Assembly: GCA_016716385.1 (NCBI GenBank)
Contig: JADJWL010000002.1
Coordinates: 248,001 to 312,000 of the forward strand
Origin: Bryobacterales bacterium
GTDB taxonomy: Bacteria > Acidobacteriota > Terriglobia > Bryobacterales > Bryobacteraceae
Direction: 5' to 3'
DNA length: 64,000 nucleotides
The translations under genes were made by a program, and so were the position numbers. The notes under the pieces are model-generated. The model made no database searches. It was not told the origin of the DNA and worked only from the letters and a program-made list of their open reading frames with translations. Positions 45,855 to 55,600 of this stretch are shown here, in pieces. Position 1 is the first letter of the stretch, and every line of letters begins with the position of its first letter.

Positions 45855-48469
45855 TGCTTCTTCTCTCCAGTCGTCGCCTTACTATCGGCAGTTCTCGGGG
45901 AAATCTGAGAGCACAGCCACCCCAAAAAATCGTCTTTGTCCACGACGCGGACGGAGCGCAGGCGGAAGGCCGAATCGCGGTCGGCGAAGAAGCCAACCCC
46001 GCCGGTCATGAGCCGGTCGTCAGACCACTGGTCGACCATTTGCCCGTTGACACTCGTGGTGAACCGGTCCCCCTGCGCGGTCACGACCACGCGGTAGAGC
46101 GTGTCGTTGCGGAGGGTAAGCGGCATCGGCAGTTCGGTCCGCGGTCCTTCGGCGCCGCGGTAGACGGTGTAGCGCACGATGTTCACCCGGGGCAGGGGTC
46201 CGGGCGCCACGATCACGAACTTCACCGCGTGATAGTTGGCGGTGTCACGAGCGCGCACGGCGAATGACATGCCGCGGCGCTCGATCTGGCCGACGAACTC
46301 CATGCGGTAGTTGTCGAGCGGGAGGCTGCGGGCGAACAGTGCGAGGCGTGCGGGCAGGACGAAGCCGGCCTGATCGAAACTCCAGGACTGCTCCCATCCC
46401 GCATCGCCGCTCCAGCCGTCGAGCCCTGAGCGGAAATCGTCTTCGAGTTCGATCGTGGCGCGCTGCCGGATCGACTCCTGCAGGTTCTGCCAGGCCGAGC
46501 CCGCGGAAACCTTGGTCCCGCCAGTCATGTAGAAAAGCGTCGGGACCATCATGAGCGGCAGCGCCAAAGCCAGACCGCGAGCAAGCGCCGGGGGCAGGCT
46601 CCACAGCCGGCTGGCCAAGTCCAGAGCCCGCGCCACCGGGTTTGCCGCGCCGCCCAACCGGGCGAGGAGGCGCGAGCGCCAGGCCGAGGCCGGCGCACGA
46701 CGTGGCTTCACTCGATTCATGGATTCAGATACCTCAGGCAAAAGTTGGAACTGATAGACGGGCTCTGACGGCGCCGGCAAGGCAACTGCGGGACCGGGCG
46801 CAAGATCCCGCAATGGCGCGGGACGCAGAACCGGAAGCAGCGGATGGGTTCGTGCGGGAGAGGCCTTGCTGGAGGCCGGAAGCGGACCGGCGGCACAGGT
46901 CTCCGCCGGCGCGTCCCAACCCTCGGGTACGCTTGCCGCGGCCGGCCGGAACGAGGGCAGGCCGGGAGCAGCCGCCAAGGGCAGCATCCGTGCCCGGAGC
47001 GAACGCGGCGCGACCGCGTCCTGCGCCGGGACAGCAGCACTGGAGAGCGAGGGCACCGCCACGGCCTTCGGCGGCGCCGTCCGGGCGGCCCGCACGCGCA
47101 AGTCCACGCGGTTCGCCGGAAGCGCGACAAACGCTTCGAGATGCGGGGGCGCGGGAGGCGCTACAGCACGGGTCCCCGGCATCGCCGGCAGGGCCCGTCC
47201 AGGCGCGGCGAGTGCCGCGGCAGGCAGGGCGCATTCGGTTGTGAGGAACTGCCGCTCCGGGATCCGCAGCGGGTTCCGCAGGGCGCGCTCGGGAGCAGAC
47301 GCCGGCGCGGGCCAGGCAGCGGCGGCGGCGGGACCGGCCGGCAACAGCGCGGTTGCCGCCGACGGCGTCCGCAGGGCGGGGATTGGGAAGCTGAGCCGGA
47401 CGGCGGCGTCCTGGCGCCACGCCATCGGCCAGGCGAAGATCGCCGTGGGACCGCCTTCCAGAAGGAACCACGCTGCCGGGGACAGATATCCCGCAACTCC
47501 CCGCAGGCGCTCCACCGGCAAAACAGGCGCCGGTAGACACTTGGTCCACCGCCAGCCGGCCGCCGACGGCACAGCGGACGGCCCGGCGACGCCCGGGCGC
47601 GGTCCGCTGAGCGGCGGGAGAACCGCCGCCAGGACGGGCCACAAACGCGGCTCGCACGGGGGCCGGCGAAGCACGGTGTAGCGCGTCGCGATTCCAGGCA
47701 ACGTCAGAGGCGACCGTGACCGTTCGGTGCGATGCGCTACCGTGGGTTCGAGCGCCGCGCAGCCGACGCGCATCGCCGCCGCCGGCTCGCTGATCCTGCC
47801 GGCCGCCCAGATCCAGTCTCCATCCCAGGCAGTCCCGCGGCATCCGGGCAGGTCCAGGATCAGGTCGCCAGCCAGCCGCCGTGGCTCCAGCAGGGACATC
47901 GGCGCCGCCCAGCCAAACTCGGGCACGGTCCGCCCGCGCAGGCGAAGCGCCTGGCCTCTCCGGAAACCCCGGAACGCAGTCCCGGCAGCCGGAGGCGGCA
48001 GCAACGGCCGGACGAGGGATGCCGGGCCGGCGGGGACAGGCGCACCCGGCATCGTGCGGGCGGCCAGAGCCAGCGGCATAACCCGCGCCGGGCGCGCCCC
48101 CCCGCGCAACGCCGCGAGTCCATTGGGATAGACCCGGTATTCGGGGAACAGGGCGGTATCCGCTCCGCGAGCGCGCCCACAGCCGTTCTCCCAGCCGTCG
48201 GGGCGATCATAGATGAAAGCCGACGGCGGCGGCACGCTCCCGTTGACGTGCGGCTGCTTCGGGGCCCTCGATCGGCGCCTGGGCCTCTCCGGTTCCACAA
48301 CCGCCACCGGCGAGGAGAACTTCGCGGGCGACGGGCGGTCGAGCAGCAATGCCAACCCCTGCTCGGAGAGCCGCTCGGAGTGCTCGCGGCGATGCTCCTC
48401 ACTGCAGAACCGCTCATTCCCCAGCCGCCGGAATATCGGGATTTTCTCGCCGCAATGCTGGCAGTTCAT
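45851..48469 (-). CDS. Cys3His zinc module, linker, TM, LamG-like membrane protein, paralog A
   Basis: An 872-aa protein from the ATG at 48469. Residues 1-30 hold C3-x2-C6-x15-C22-x3-H26 (MNCQHCGEK...ERFCSEEHR), a small zinc-binding module. Then come about 540 residues very rich in Ala, Pro and Arg without predicted fold, a membrane helix (ALARGLALALPLMMVPTLFYM, about 635-655) and a C-terminal beta-sandwich. The sandwich contains DDFRSGLDGWSGDAGW, YRMEFVGQIERRGMSFAVRA and FTTSVNGQMVDQWSDD, as in LamG/DUF1080-type domains. The C-terminus would lie outside the cytoplasm if the zinc module is inside. It is 106 bp after paralog B and overlaps the TPR gene. Function unknown. Confidence 0.75.
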   Translation of the reverse strand: MNCQHCGEKIPIFRRLGNERFCSEEHRREHSERLSEQGLALLLDRPSPAKFSSPVAVVEPERPRRRSRAPKQPHVNGSVPPPSAFIYDRPDGWENGCGRARGADTALFPEYRVYPNGLAALRGGARPARVMPLALAARTMPGAPVPAGPASLVRPLLPPPAAGTAFRGFRRGQALRLRGRTVPEFGWAAPMSLLEPRRLAGDLILDLPGCRGTAWDGDWIWAAGRISEPAAAMRVGCAALEPTVAHRTERSRSPLTLPGIATRYTVLRRPPCEPRLWPVLAAVLPPLSGPRPGVAGPSAVPSAAGWRWTKCLPAPVLPVERLRGVAGYLSPAAWFLLEGGPTAIFAWPMAWRQDAAVRLSFPIPALRTPSAATALLPAGPAAAAAWPAPASAPERALRNPLRIPERQFLTTECALPAAALAAPGRALPAMPGTRAVAPPAPPHLEAFVALPANRVDLRVRAARTAPPKAVAVPSLSSAAVPAQDAVAPRSLRARMLPLAAAPGLPSFRPAAASVPEGWDAPAETCAAGPLPASSKASPARTHPLLPVLRPAPLRDLAPGPAVALPAPSEPVYQFQLLPEVSESMNRVKPRRAPASAWRSRLLARLGGAANPVARALDLASRLWSLPPALARGLALALPLMMVPTLFYMTGGTKVSAGSAWQNLQESIRQRATIELEDDFRSGLDGWSGDAGWEQSWSFDQAGFVLPARLALFARSLPLDNYRMEFVGQIERRGMSFAVRARDTANYHAVKFVIVAPGPLPRVNIVRYTVYRGAEGPRTELPMPLTLRNDTLYRVVVTAQGDRFTTSVNGQMVDQWSDDRLMTGGVGFFADRDSAFRLRSVRVVDKDDFLGWLCSQISPRTADSKATTGEKKQ

Positions 48470-48575
48470 GGAATCCGGAGGGACCGGAACCTCGCCCAAA
48501 TTCGAGTCAGACAGACCCTGTTTCCATAGTACGGAAGTCCCGGGTCCGTGAACAGTGTCAAAAGTACTTACGGAG

Positions 48576-50126
48576 CTACAGCGGAGGCTTAATTTCTAAG
48601 GGCGGATAGGAAAAGGCACTTAGGACGCTCGGCTCAGCCCACACTGGCATAGGCAGGAAGCCGCGGGCAGTCAGGAACGAGCAAACCCGTCCGAGAAAAT
48701 CGTCCCGGTGCGACACGCGAAGCCAGCGGACGCGGGCCAACTCGCCCGCCTCGGAGAGGAAGCCGACTCCGCCGGAGCGGTACTGGCCATCGGACCAGGA
48801 ATCGACCATGCGGCCATTGATCCGGGTCGTGAAATGGTTGCCATTGAGATCCATCTGCACGCGGTAAATCGTGTCGTTGCGGATCGAAAACGGCAACGGA
48901 ACACTGGTCGCCGGACCCGCCTTGCCGTCGGAGACCGTATACCGCACGAGATCCGCCATCGGCAGCGGCCCCGGTTTGGTGATCGTAATCTTGGCAGCGT
49001 AATAGTTGCGGTCATCGCCGGCGCGGAACACCCAGCCGAGGCTCGTGCGCTCAATCTGGCCGAGGAACTCGAGACGGTAGTCGGCGAGAGCCATGGAGTC
49101 CCTCCACAACCCGAACCGTCCGGGCCGGAGGAATCCGGCCTGGTCATACGACCAGTCCTTGGACCACCCAGCGGGGCCGCTCCATCCGCTGAGCCCGGAG
49201 CGGAAATCCTCGTAGTGGCGGATGGCTGCGCGCGTCCGCAACTGGGCGCGCAGGGACTCAATCTGACGCCCGACCCACGCCGCGCCGCCGGAAGACTCGC
49301 GAGCGCTCATCGTCGGGCCGAGACGCGTCAACAGAATCAGCGACGACAGCATCAGGGAACATAAGGCCATCACGCCGAGCAGGAGCCGCGGGTTCGGCAG
49401 GTACTGCTTCCAGGGCGGCGGCACATACTGCCGCGCCTTCGCCTGCTGCTCGAGTGTGACAAAATACTGCGAATACTCGTCTGGGTCGAGACGCCCCGGC
49501 CGTTCCGAGGTCTCATAGAGCCTGGGCAGCGCCTCGTCGACCGGTTCGAAGGCCGGGGTCGGCAACCGCAGTTGCGCCACCGGCCGGATCGGCGCGGGAC
49601 CGACGGCTTCCGCCGACTCAGCGTCCGCCAGCCGATCGAGCGGCCTGGGACGGACTGGCGGCCGGACCGGCATCGAAGGCACATCGAACGCGGAAATCGG
49701 CTGGACAGCGGGTTCCGGTTCCTCGGCTTCCGGCGCAAGCCCCGGAAGACTCAGCTTCGGAAGTGCCAGACGGGGCGAAAATCGGAACGGAGTGGGCGCG
49801 GCAACCAGCCAGGCTCCCGGCAACACCGCGGACGCCGCCGCGGCTTCCCCGGACAGAACGAACTCAGGCGTCCCGATCTCCCCCCGCCACAACGGGATAG
49901 CGAAACCAGCCAAAGCCGGGTCGGGAGGTTGCGCCACGGCTGTCACTCGCACCGGACCCAGCGGGCCGGGCTCCGGCTCGGTTACCGCCGCACCCGTGCC
50001 TGGACCAGCCTCACGAGACGCGCTTTGCTCGGCTAGATAGAGGGCCCGGTGCTCCAGGCCGCAGAACTCCCCGAGCGCCGTCTTCCGGAATACCGCGAGT
50101 TGTCTGCCGCACCACAAGCAGTTCAT
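48576..50126 (-). CDS. Cys3His zinc module, linker, TM, LamG-like membrane protein, paralog B
   Basis: A 516-aa paralog of the next gene, from the ATG at 50126. The N-terminal module has identical spacing (C3, C6, C22, H26: MNCLWCGRQ...EFCGLEHR). The linker is shorter (about 230 residues) and Pro/Glu-rich. A membrane helix (LLLGVMALCSLMLSSLILL) is followed by the same beta-sandwich: EDFRSGLSGWSGPAGWSKDW, YRLEFLGQIERTSLGWVFRA, FTTRINGRMVDSWSDGQ and the terminal DDFLGRVC. The conserved ends with a variable linker suggest a fixed zinc-side and a fixed outer-side partner. Start codons further upstream are TTG and precede the module without a plausible site. Confidence 0.75.
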   Translation of the reverse strand: MNCLWCGRQLAVFRKTALGEFCGLEHRALYLAEQSASREAGPGTGAAVTEPEPGPLGPVRVTAVAQPPDPALAGFAIPLWRGEIGTPEFVLSGEAAAASAVLPGAWLVAAPTPFRFSPRLALPKLSLPGLAPEAEEPEPAVQPISAFDVPSMPVRPPVRPRPLDRLADAESAEAVGPAPIRPVAQLRLPTPAFEPVDEALPRLYETSERPGRLDPDEYSQYFVTLEQQAKARQYVPPPWKQYLPNPRLLLGVMALCSLMLSSLILLTRLGPTMSARESSGGAAWVGRQIESLRAQLRTRAAIRHYEDFRSGLSGWSGPAGWSKDWSYDQAGFLRPGRFGLWRDSMALADYRLEFLGQIERTSLGWVFRAGDDRNYYAAKITITKPGPLPMADLVRYTVSDGKAGPATSVPLPFSIRNDTIYRVQMDLNGNHFTTRINGRMVDSWSDGQYRSGGVGFLSEAGELARVRWLRVSHRDDFLGRVCSFLTARGFLPMPVWAEPSVLSAFSYPPLEIKPPL

Positions 50127-50240
50127 TGGTTGGCTAGGACCTTCGTCTCTCAAATCGTAATTGATTCCGGGCAGCAATGCTATTTCCGAAATCCCCTAGA
50201 ACTACTATCCAAGTACCGTACGTCCCCCAATGGCCTAAGT

Positions 50241-51386
50241 CTAAGACCCAGGACTTCGCTCCACCAGCGCGTCCGGACTCTCCAGGACTCCGGGCGACAA
50301 CTCGATCCCGAGACCCGGTCCAGGGGGGAGCGAAAAGGTCCCCTCGCAGGGCCGCATCATGGCCGTGACGAGCCCGTCGTACTCCTCTCCGTAATGACGG
50401 CGTACGCTTTCCACCGAATGCAGATTGCGGACGGCCGCACCGAAGTGCAGCGAGGCAAAGTGCAGGACGGGTCCTCCGCAATTGTGGGGGGCGACCGGAA
50501 CATACAGCAATGAGGCGAGGTCGGCGATCCGCCGCGCCTCACTGAATCCGCCGCACCAGGCCAAGTCCGGCATGGCGATTCGAACGGCCCGGTTCTCGAT
50601 CAATTCGCGGTACTGCCAGCGCGTCATCAGACGCTCGCTGAGGCATAGTGGAATTCTCGTCGCAGCCGCTAACTCTCTGTAAGCCGCCAAGTTATCCTGG
50701 GGAAGCATTTCCTCGAGCCACATCGGCGCCAGTGGTTCGGCGGCGCGGGCGATCTGCTCGGCGGCGGGCAGGCTCCAGTAGCCGTGGAACTCGAGCGCCA
50801 CCTCCATCTCGTCGCCGACTTCCTGGCGGATCAGGCGCAGCGGTTCCAACCCCTGGCGCAGCTCGCCTGGCGTCAGGCGCTGGCCCCCGGAGGCGAGAGC
50901 CACCGGATCGAACGGCCAGATCTTCATCGCGTGGATCCCGTCCGCCATCAGGCTCCGAGCAAGCCGCACCGGCTCGGTCAGGAAATCGATGCGGTCGTAG
51001 CAGGTGTTGTAGGTGGGGATCGTCTCCCGCGCTGCGCCCCCAAGCAATTGGTACGCTGGTACCCCTAGTACTTTTCCGGCGAGATCCCACAAGGCAATGT
51101 CGACGGCGCTGATCGCACGCATTTCCGCGCCACCCCAGCCGCTGTAGGAAACGGCCGCGAACATGTCGGTCCAGAGCCGGTCGATGGCCGAGGGGTCGCG
51201 GCCCAGGAGAACCGGGGCGAGCGCCTCGTGAATGACGGCCGCCTCGCTGCGCGGGCGGGGATAGGTTTCGCCGAGGCCGGAGAGGCCGCTGTCGGTATGG
51301 ATTCGGACCCAAAGCCAGCGGATGGGTCCGGCATGCACGGTCACACCGCGCGAGAACTGGATGGTCTCAACGGCGGTGATTCGCAT
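50241..51386 (-). CDS. mandelate racemase/enolase superfamily protein, probable sugar-acid dehydratase
   Basis: A 381-aa protein from the ATG at 51386. The N-terminal capping domain (about 1-115) is followed by the (beta/alpha)7 barrel. Expected catalytic residues are visible: K155 in AMKIWPFD, metal ligand E199 with H201 in LEFHGYW, E225 in WLEEML, E251 in LSERL, and base H301 in VAPHNCGGP. The E-x-H form of the first ligand site and the APHN histidine resemble mannonate/galactonate-type dehydratases rather than mandelate racemase. The product would be a 2-keto-3-deoxy sugar acid, a substrate for the HpcH/HpaI aldolase at 62358. It lies 40 bp after the sialidase-fold gene. Confidence 0.88.
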   Translation of the reverse strand: MRITAVETIQFSRGVTVHAGPIRWLWVRIHTDSGLSGLGETYPRPRSEAAVIHEALAPVLLGRDPSAIDRLWTDMFAAVSYSGWGGAEMRAISAVDIALWDLAGKVLGVPAYQLLGGAARETIPTYNTCYDRIDFLTEPVRLARSLMADGIHAMKIWPFDPVALASGGQRLTPGELRQGLEPLRLIRQEVGDEMEVALEFHGYWSLPAAEQIARAAEPLAPMWLEEMLPQDNLAAYRELAAATRIPLCLSERLMTRWQYRELIENRAVRIAMPDLAWCGGFSEARRIADLASLLYVPVAPHNCGGPVLHFASLHFGAAVRNLHSVESVRRHYGEEYDGLVTAMMRPCEGTFSLPPGPGLGIELSPGVLESPDALVERSPGS

Positions 51387-51426
51387 GGCGTATTCAGGGC
51401 CTTTCGCCCCATGATAGCGCGAAGAT

Positions 51427-52575
51427 CTAGCGGCCAGCGGTGAGCCAGCGCTCGGGAATCCGGACGAACACGACGTGGTTCGGGCGCTCCGTGAGGCTGC
51501 CCTTCCGGTACAGCAAACCGATGGTCTTGCCGGGCAACGCGACGAGATCTGAGTACCCGCCACCTCCGTCGTAGACGACACGGCTGCGGGACCAGGTGCG
51601 GCCGCCGTCCTGACTGGCCGACAATGTGAGCAGCTGCCGGACCCCGGTGGTCCCCGGATGGCTCTGCACGAGCGTGTACGGCTTGCGGGACCAAGGCAGA
51701 GCCAGCCAGCCTGCGTCGCAAGGGCCGAACCGGAGGTCCCGCTGGATCCTGGGCTCGCCCACCGTTTCTCCGGCGTCGCGGCTATCGGCGAGAATCCGGA
51801 ACTCACTTGTGTCTTCCCGCAAGCGGTCGTCGCGGGACCTCGTGCCGCGCGCATTCCAGATGAGCGTCCCGTCGGACAACTCCGCCAGGCGGCTCTCGTT
51901 TGCACCCCAACCGGGCCCGATCTCCGCCGCGCGCCGCCAAGTCTTGCCCTTGTCGTCACTCGCCAGCATCGAGACGCCATACATCCGCGGGATCTCTGTC
52001 ACCGCCTTGCGGTGCCAGAACGGGACCAGCAACCGTCCGTTGTGCCGCTTCATCGCGGCTTGCTGATGCGCCAGTTGGATCCCATGCCCCGGACCGGGCA
52101 TGTGAAACGTCCACCCGTGGGGATTTTCGCGGAACAGATCGGTCAGTTCGGTGCGCTCGCTCCAGGAGCGTCCCTCATCGCCGGATGTGCGGTAGAAGAC
52201 GCGGGTCCAGTTCTGGTCCTTCGTGCCCTCGTTGAGAACATAGAAGATGAACACACGCCCCGTCGTCCGGTCCAACAGCGCGGTCGGGTTCGCCCAGCAC
52301 TCCCCTTGGGTCGAGCGCTCAATGAAGATGTCGCCGGACCAGGTCCGTCCCCCATCCGTGCTGCGCTTACAAAGAAGATGATGCGGACCGGCGTCGCCGG
52401 CTTCGATGCGGCCCTCGGTGAACGCCAGAATCGCGCCCCCCCGCGTCACCGTCAGGCCCAGGACATGATGGGTCGCCAGCCCACCTTCGCCTTTCGCCCA
52501 AACGACGGACTCCTCCAACTGTGCAGCGAGCGGAGTTGCGGCGGCAAGCACGAGCAGAAAAGTATTGACACGCAT
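51427..52575 (-). CDS. secreted sialidase-fold (BNR repeat) protein 1
   Basis: A 382-aa protein from the ATG at 52575, where a signal peptide begins (MRVNTFLLVLAAATPLAAQ). Asp-box motifs S-x-D-x-G-x-T-W recur (STDGGRTWSG, SGDEGRSWSE, ASDDKGKTWR, SQDGGRTWSR), diagnostic of six-bladed sialidase propellers. The three-Arg site of true sialidases is not evident from the sequence. No nanA, nanE or nanK gene is present in the window. The protein may act on another glycoside. It is divergent from the receptor-led operon at 52635. Confidence 0.85.
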   Translation of the reverse strand: MRVNTFLLVLAAATPLAAQLEESVVWAKGEGGLATHHVLGLTVTRGGAILAFTEGRIEAGDAGPHHLLCKRSTDGGRTWSGDIFIERSTQGECWANPTALLDRTTGRVFIFYVLNEGTKDQNWTRVFYRTSGDEGRSWSERTELTDLFRENPHGWTFHMPGPGHGIQLAHQQAAMKRHNGRLLVPFWHRKAVTEIPRMYGVSMLASDDKGKTWRRAAEIGPGWGANESRLAELSDGTLIWNARGTRSRDDRLREDTSEFRILADSRDAGETVGEPRIQRDLRFGPCDAGWLALPWSRKPYTLVQSHPGTTGVRQLLTLSASQDGGRTWSRSRVVYDGGGGYSDLVALPGKTIGLLYRKGSLTERPNHVVFVRIPERWLTAGR

Positions 52576-52593
52576 TTCACACGACTCTAGCAT
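52565..52593 (+). promoter_or_regulatory. promoter of the receptor-transporter-catabolic operon
   Basis: TTGACA (52565-52570) and TAGCAT (52588-52593) with a 17-bp spacer. The -35 box lies within the first codons of the divergent sialidase-fold gene. The receptor ATG follows 42 nt after the -10. A CGATATCG palindrome lies in the leader near 52602-52609 and could be an operator. Confidence 0.55.
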
Positions 52594-52634
52594 AGAATTA
52601 TCGATATCGCTCACAGACCAGGAGAGTCTCGCCC

Positions 52635-55600
52635 ATGTCTGGCACACTGCTTCGTCTTTCATTCCTAGCTGGCTGCTTCGGCGTCAGCCTGCTGGCCCAA
52701 ACCACAACGGGACGCATCGTGGGAGTCGTCCGCGATTCCTCCGGCGCCGTCATCCCGAACGTGACCGTTCAGGTCCGCAGCCTCGGCACGAACGTCGTGC
52801 GCGAGACATTTACGAGCGCGGATGGCGACTACGTCGTCACCAACCTGCAAATTGGCTCCTATGAGGTCTCGGCCTCGACCGCCGGATTCAAGCGCTTCGT
52901 CCAGGGTCCGGTGCCGCTGGCGATCGAGCAGACCGTCCGCGTGGACGTGACTCTGCAACCTGGAGAGGTCAGCGAAAGCATCGAAGTGACCGCGGGCGCC
53001 GCGCTGATTGAGACGGAACAGTCGAGCGTCTCGAAGGTCGTGGACAACCAGACGATCGTTCAACTGCCGTTGACGGCGCGGAACTTCATTTCCCTTGGCA
53101 GCCTGGTACCGGGCACCACGGCGGGAGCGCCAGGCAACAGCATCGTGCGCGGGCGCCAGGAGGGTGTCGCGCTGACGGCGAACGGCCAGCGGGCGGAGAA
53201 CAACAACTTCCTGCTCGATGGCTCGGACAACACGGCAAACTTCATCGGCGTCGTGGTCGTGGTCCCGTCGATCGACGCAATTCAGGAGTTCAAGGTTCAG
53301 ACGTCGAACTACTCGGCCGAGTTCGGCCGCGCCGCCGGCGCGATCGTCAATATCGCGATCAAGTCCGGCTCGAACAACCTCCATGGCACGGCCTACGAAT
53401 TCTTGCGTAACGACAAGATGGATGCCCGGGACTTTTTCTCTCCCCAACGCAATCCACTGCGCCGGAACAACTTCGGCGGATCGCTCGGCGGACCGGTCCT
53501 GCGCGACAAGACGTTCTTCTTCGTCAACTACGAAGGACTTCTCGAGCGGCGCTTCTCCTTCCCCGGCTCGATTGTCCCGACGCCTGCGCAGCGCCAGGGC
53601 GACTTCTCCGGCGGACCGGCGATCTTCGATCCGCTTTCGGTCACCAACAACCAGCGCGCCCCGTTCGCCAACAACCGCATCCCGGCGGACCGCATTCACC
53701 CCGCTTCGCAGCGCATCCTCCCAATCTGGCCCGAGCCGAACAATCCGGGAGACCCGGCGCGCAATTTTCTCGGCAGCTTCAACAACCCGTTGAACCGGCA
53801 CCAGTTTCATGTCCGCGGCGACCATTACCTGACGCAGAGCGACCAGATCATGGGTCGTGTGTCGTGGACCGATACCGATGACATCTCCCGAGCCGTCGCT
53901 CTCGGAGGGCAGACGACCGAAAACGCGCACAAGAGCGGCGTGGTCGGCTGGACCCGCGTCCTGTCGCCCACGATGCTCAACGACCTCCGTTTCTCGGCGA
54001 TGGACTACAACTTCAATCTGTTGCCCGACGGTCTTGGGACCGACTACGCGTCGCAGTACGGGCTGCCTAGTTTCGCCAGCCGCGAGGACATCCAGCGCCA
54101 CCCTACGATCTCCGTGCGGAACATGGTGGGAGCCGGCGGCGGCGACACGACTCCATTGCTGCGCCGCGAGGTCTTCTACCAGATCGTGGAGCAGTTCACC
54201 ATGACGAAGTCCCGGCATACCGTCAAGATCGGAGGCGACATCCGCCTTTACCGCTCGAACAACTTCCAGCCGCAGAGTGCAAGCGGCCAGTACAGCTTCA
54301 CGGGAGCCTATACAGCGCAGCGCGGCGGACTCTATCCGCACGGCTTCGCCGACTTCCTGCTCGGCACGCCACAGTCCCAGCGCATCCTGATACCGATCAG
54401 CTATGACGCCACCCGCATCAATAACGGCCGTGTGAACCTGTATGTGCAGGACGACTGGCAGATCCACTCGCGCCTCACGATGAATATCGGTTTGCGCTGG
54501 GAGCGGGACGGCAACTGGTTCGAGACGCAGGACCGATGGGCCTACATTGACTTCAACAACGGCGATGTCGTCTACCCGCGCACGTTCCGCAACCCGTTCA
54601 CCCTGCCCTTCCAGCACCGGACGGAAGACATCCGCTCCATGAAGCCACCGACGAACCGGGCGTTCGCGCCACGCATCGGCTTCGCGATGCGCCCGTTCGG
54701 AGACAACCGGACTGTCATCCGCACGGCGTACGGCATATTCTGGGGCGTGCCGCAGGGCTTCATCCTGCTCAACAGTGCATCGACCCCGCCGCCGTTCTTC
54801 CTGCGCTCGGAGTTCAATAGCGGAACGACCGACCCCGAACTTCGCTTCGGCGAGTTCCCCGGCGTTTCCGCCGAAAACTTCATCCCGCGCGTCCCGGCCG
54901 TGTTCACGCACGATCCGCGCAACTTCTCGAACGGCTACACCCAGCAGTGGAACTTCGGAATTGAGCGGCAGATTGGGGGAAACCTCGCTGTCTCCGGTTC
55001 ATATGTGGGAAACAAGGCCACCCACCTCGACCGCCGTTGGGAAGGGAACCCGGCCCTGCCTCCCGGTCCGGGCGCGATTCAGGGGCGCCGCCTGTTCCCA
55101 CACCTGGGCGCCACCGTGTACCAGGCATCGAACAGTTTCTCTACGTATCACTCGCTCCAGATGTCGGCCGAACGCCGGTTCAGCCAGGGCTTGCAGTTCC
55201 TTGCCGCCTACACCTGGTCGAAGTCGCTCGACGACACCTCAACCTGGAGTGGCCTCGGCGGGCAGGAGAGCCAGTTCGCACAGGATCCGCGCCGCTTCGA
55301 TCTAGAGAAAGGCCGTTCCGGCTTCGACCTGCGGCATCGTTTCACGCTCTCCTACGTGTACGAACTGCCGTTCCGCTTCAGCCACCGCGTCGTGCACGGA
55401 TTCCTCGGCGGATGGCAGCAGGCCGGGATCGTGACGCTGCAGACCGGCTTCCCGCTCACCGCCACGGTCGGCGGCGACATCCCGAACGCTGGCACCCGCA
55501 CGACGCGACCGAACCTGAACGGACCGGGCAATCTACCCTCGTCCGAGCGCAACATCGACCGCTGGTTCAACACCGCGGCGTTCACACAGCCGGCCGCCTT

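Noticed and set aside
52665..54911. 748-aa reverse frame opposite the sugar-acid operon receptor
   Set aside because: Low-complexity Arg/Val/Asp-rich shadow with no recognisable domain; the plus strand encodes a complete receptor.
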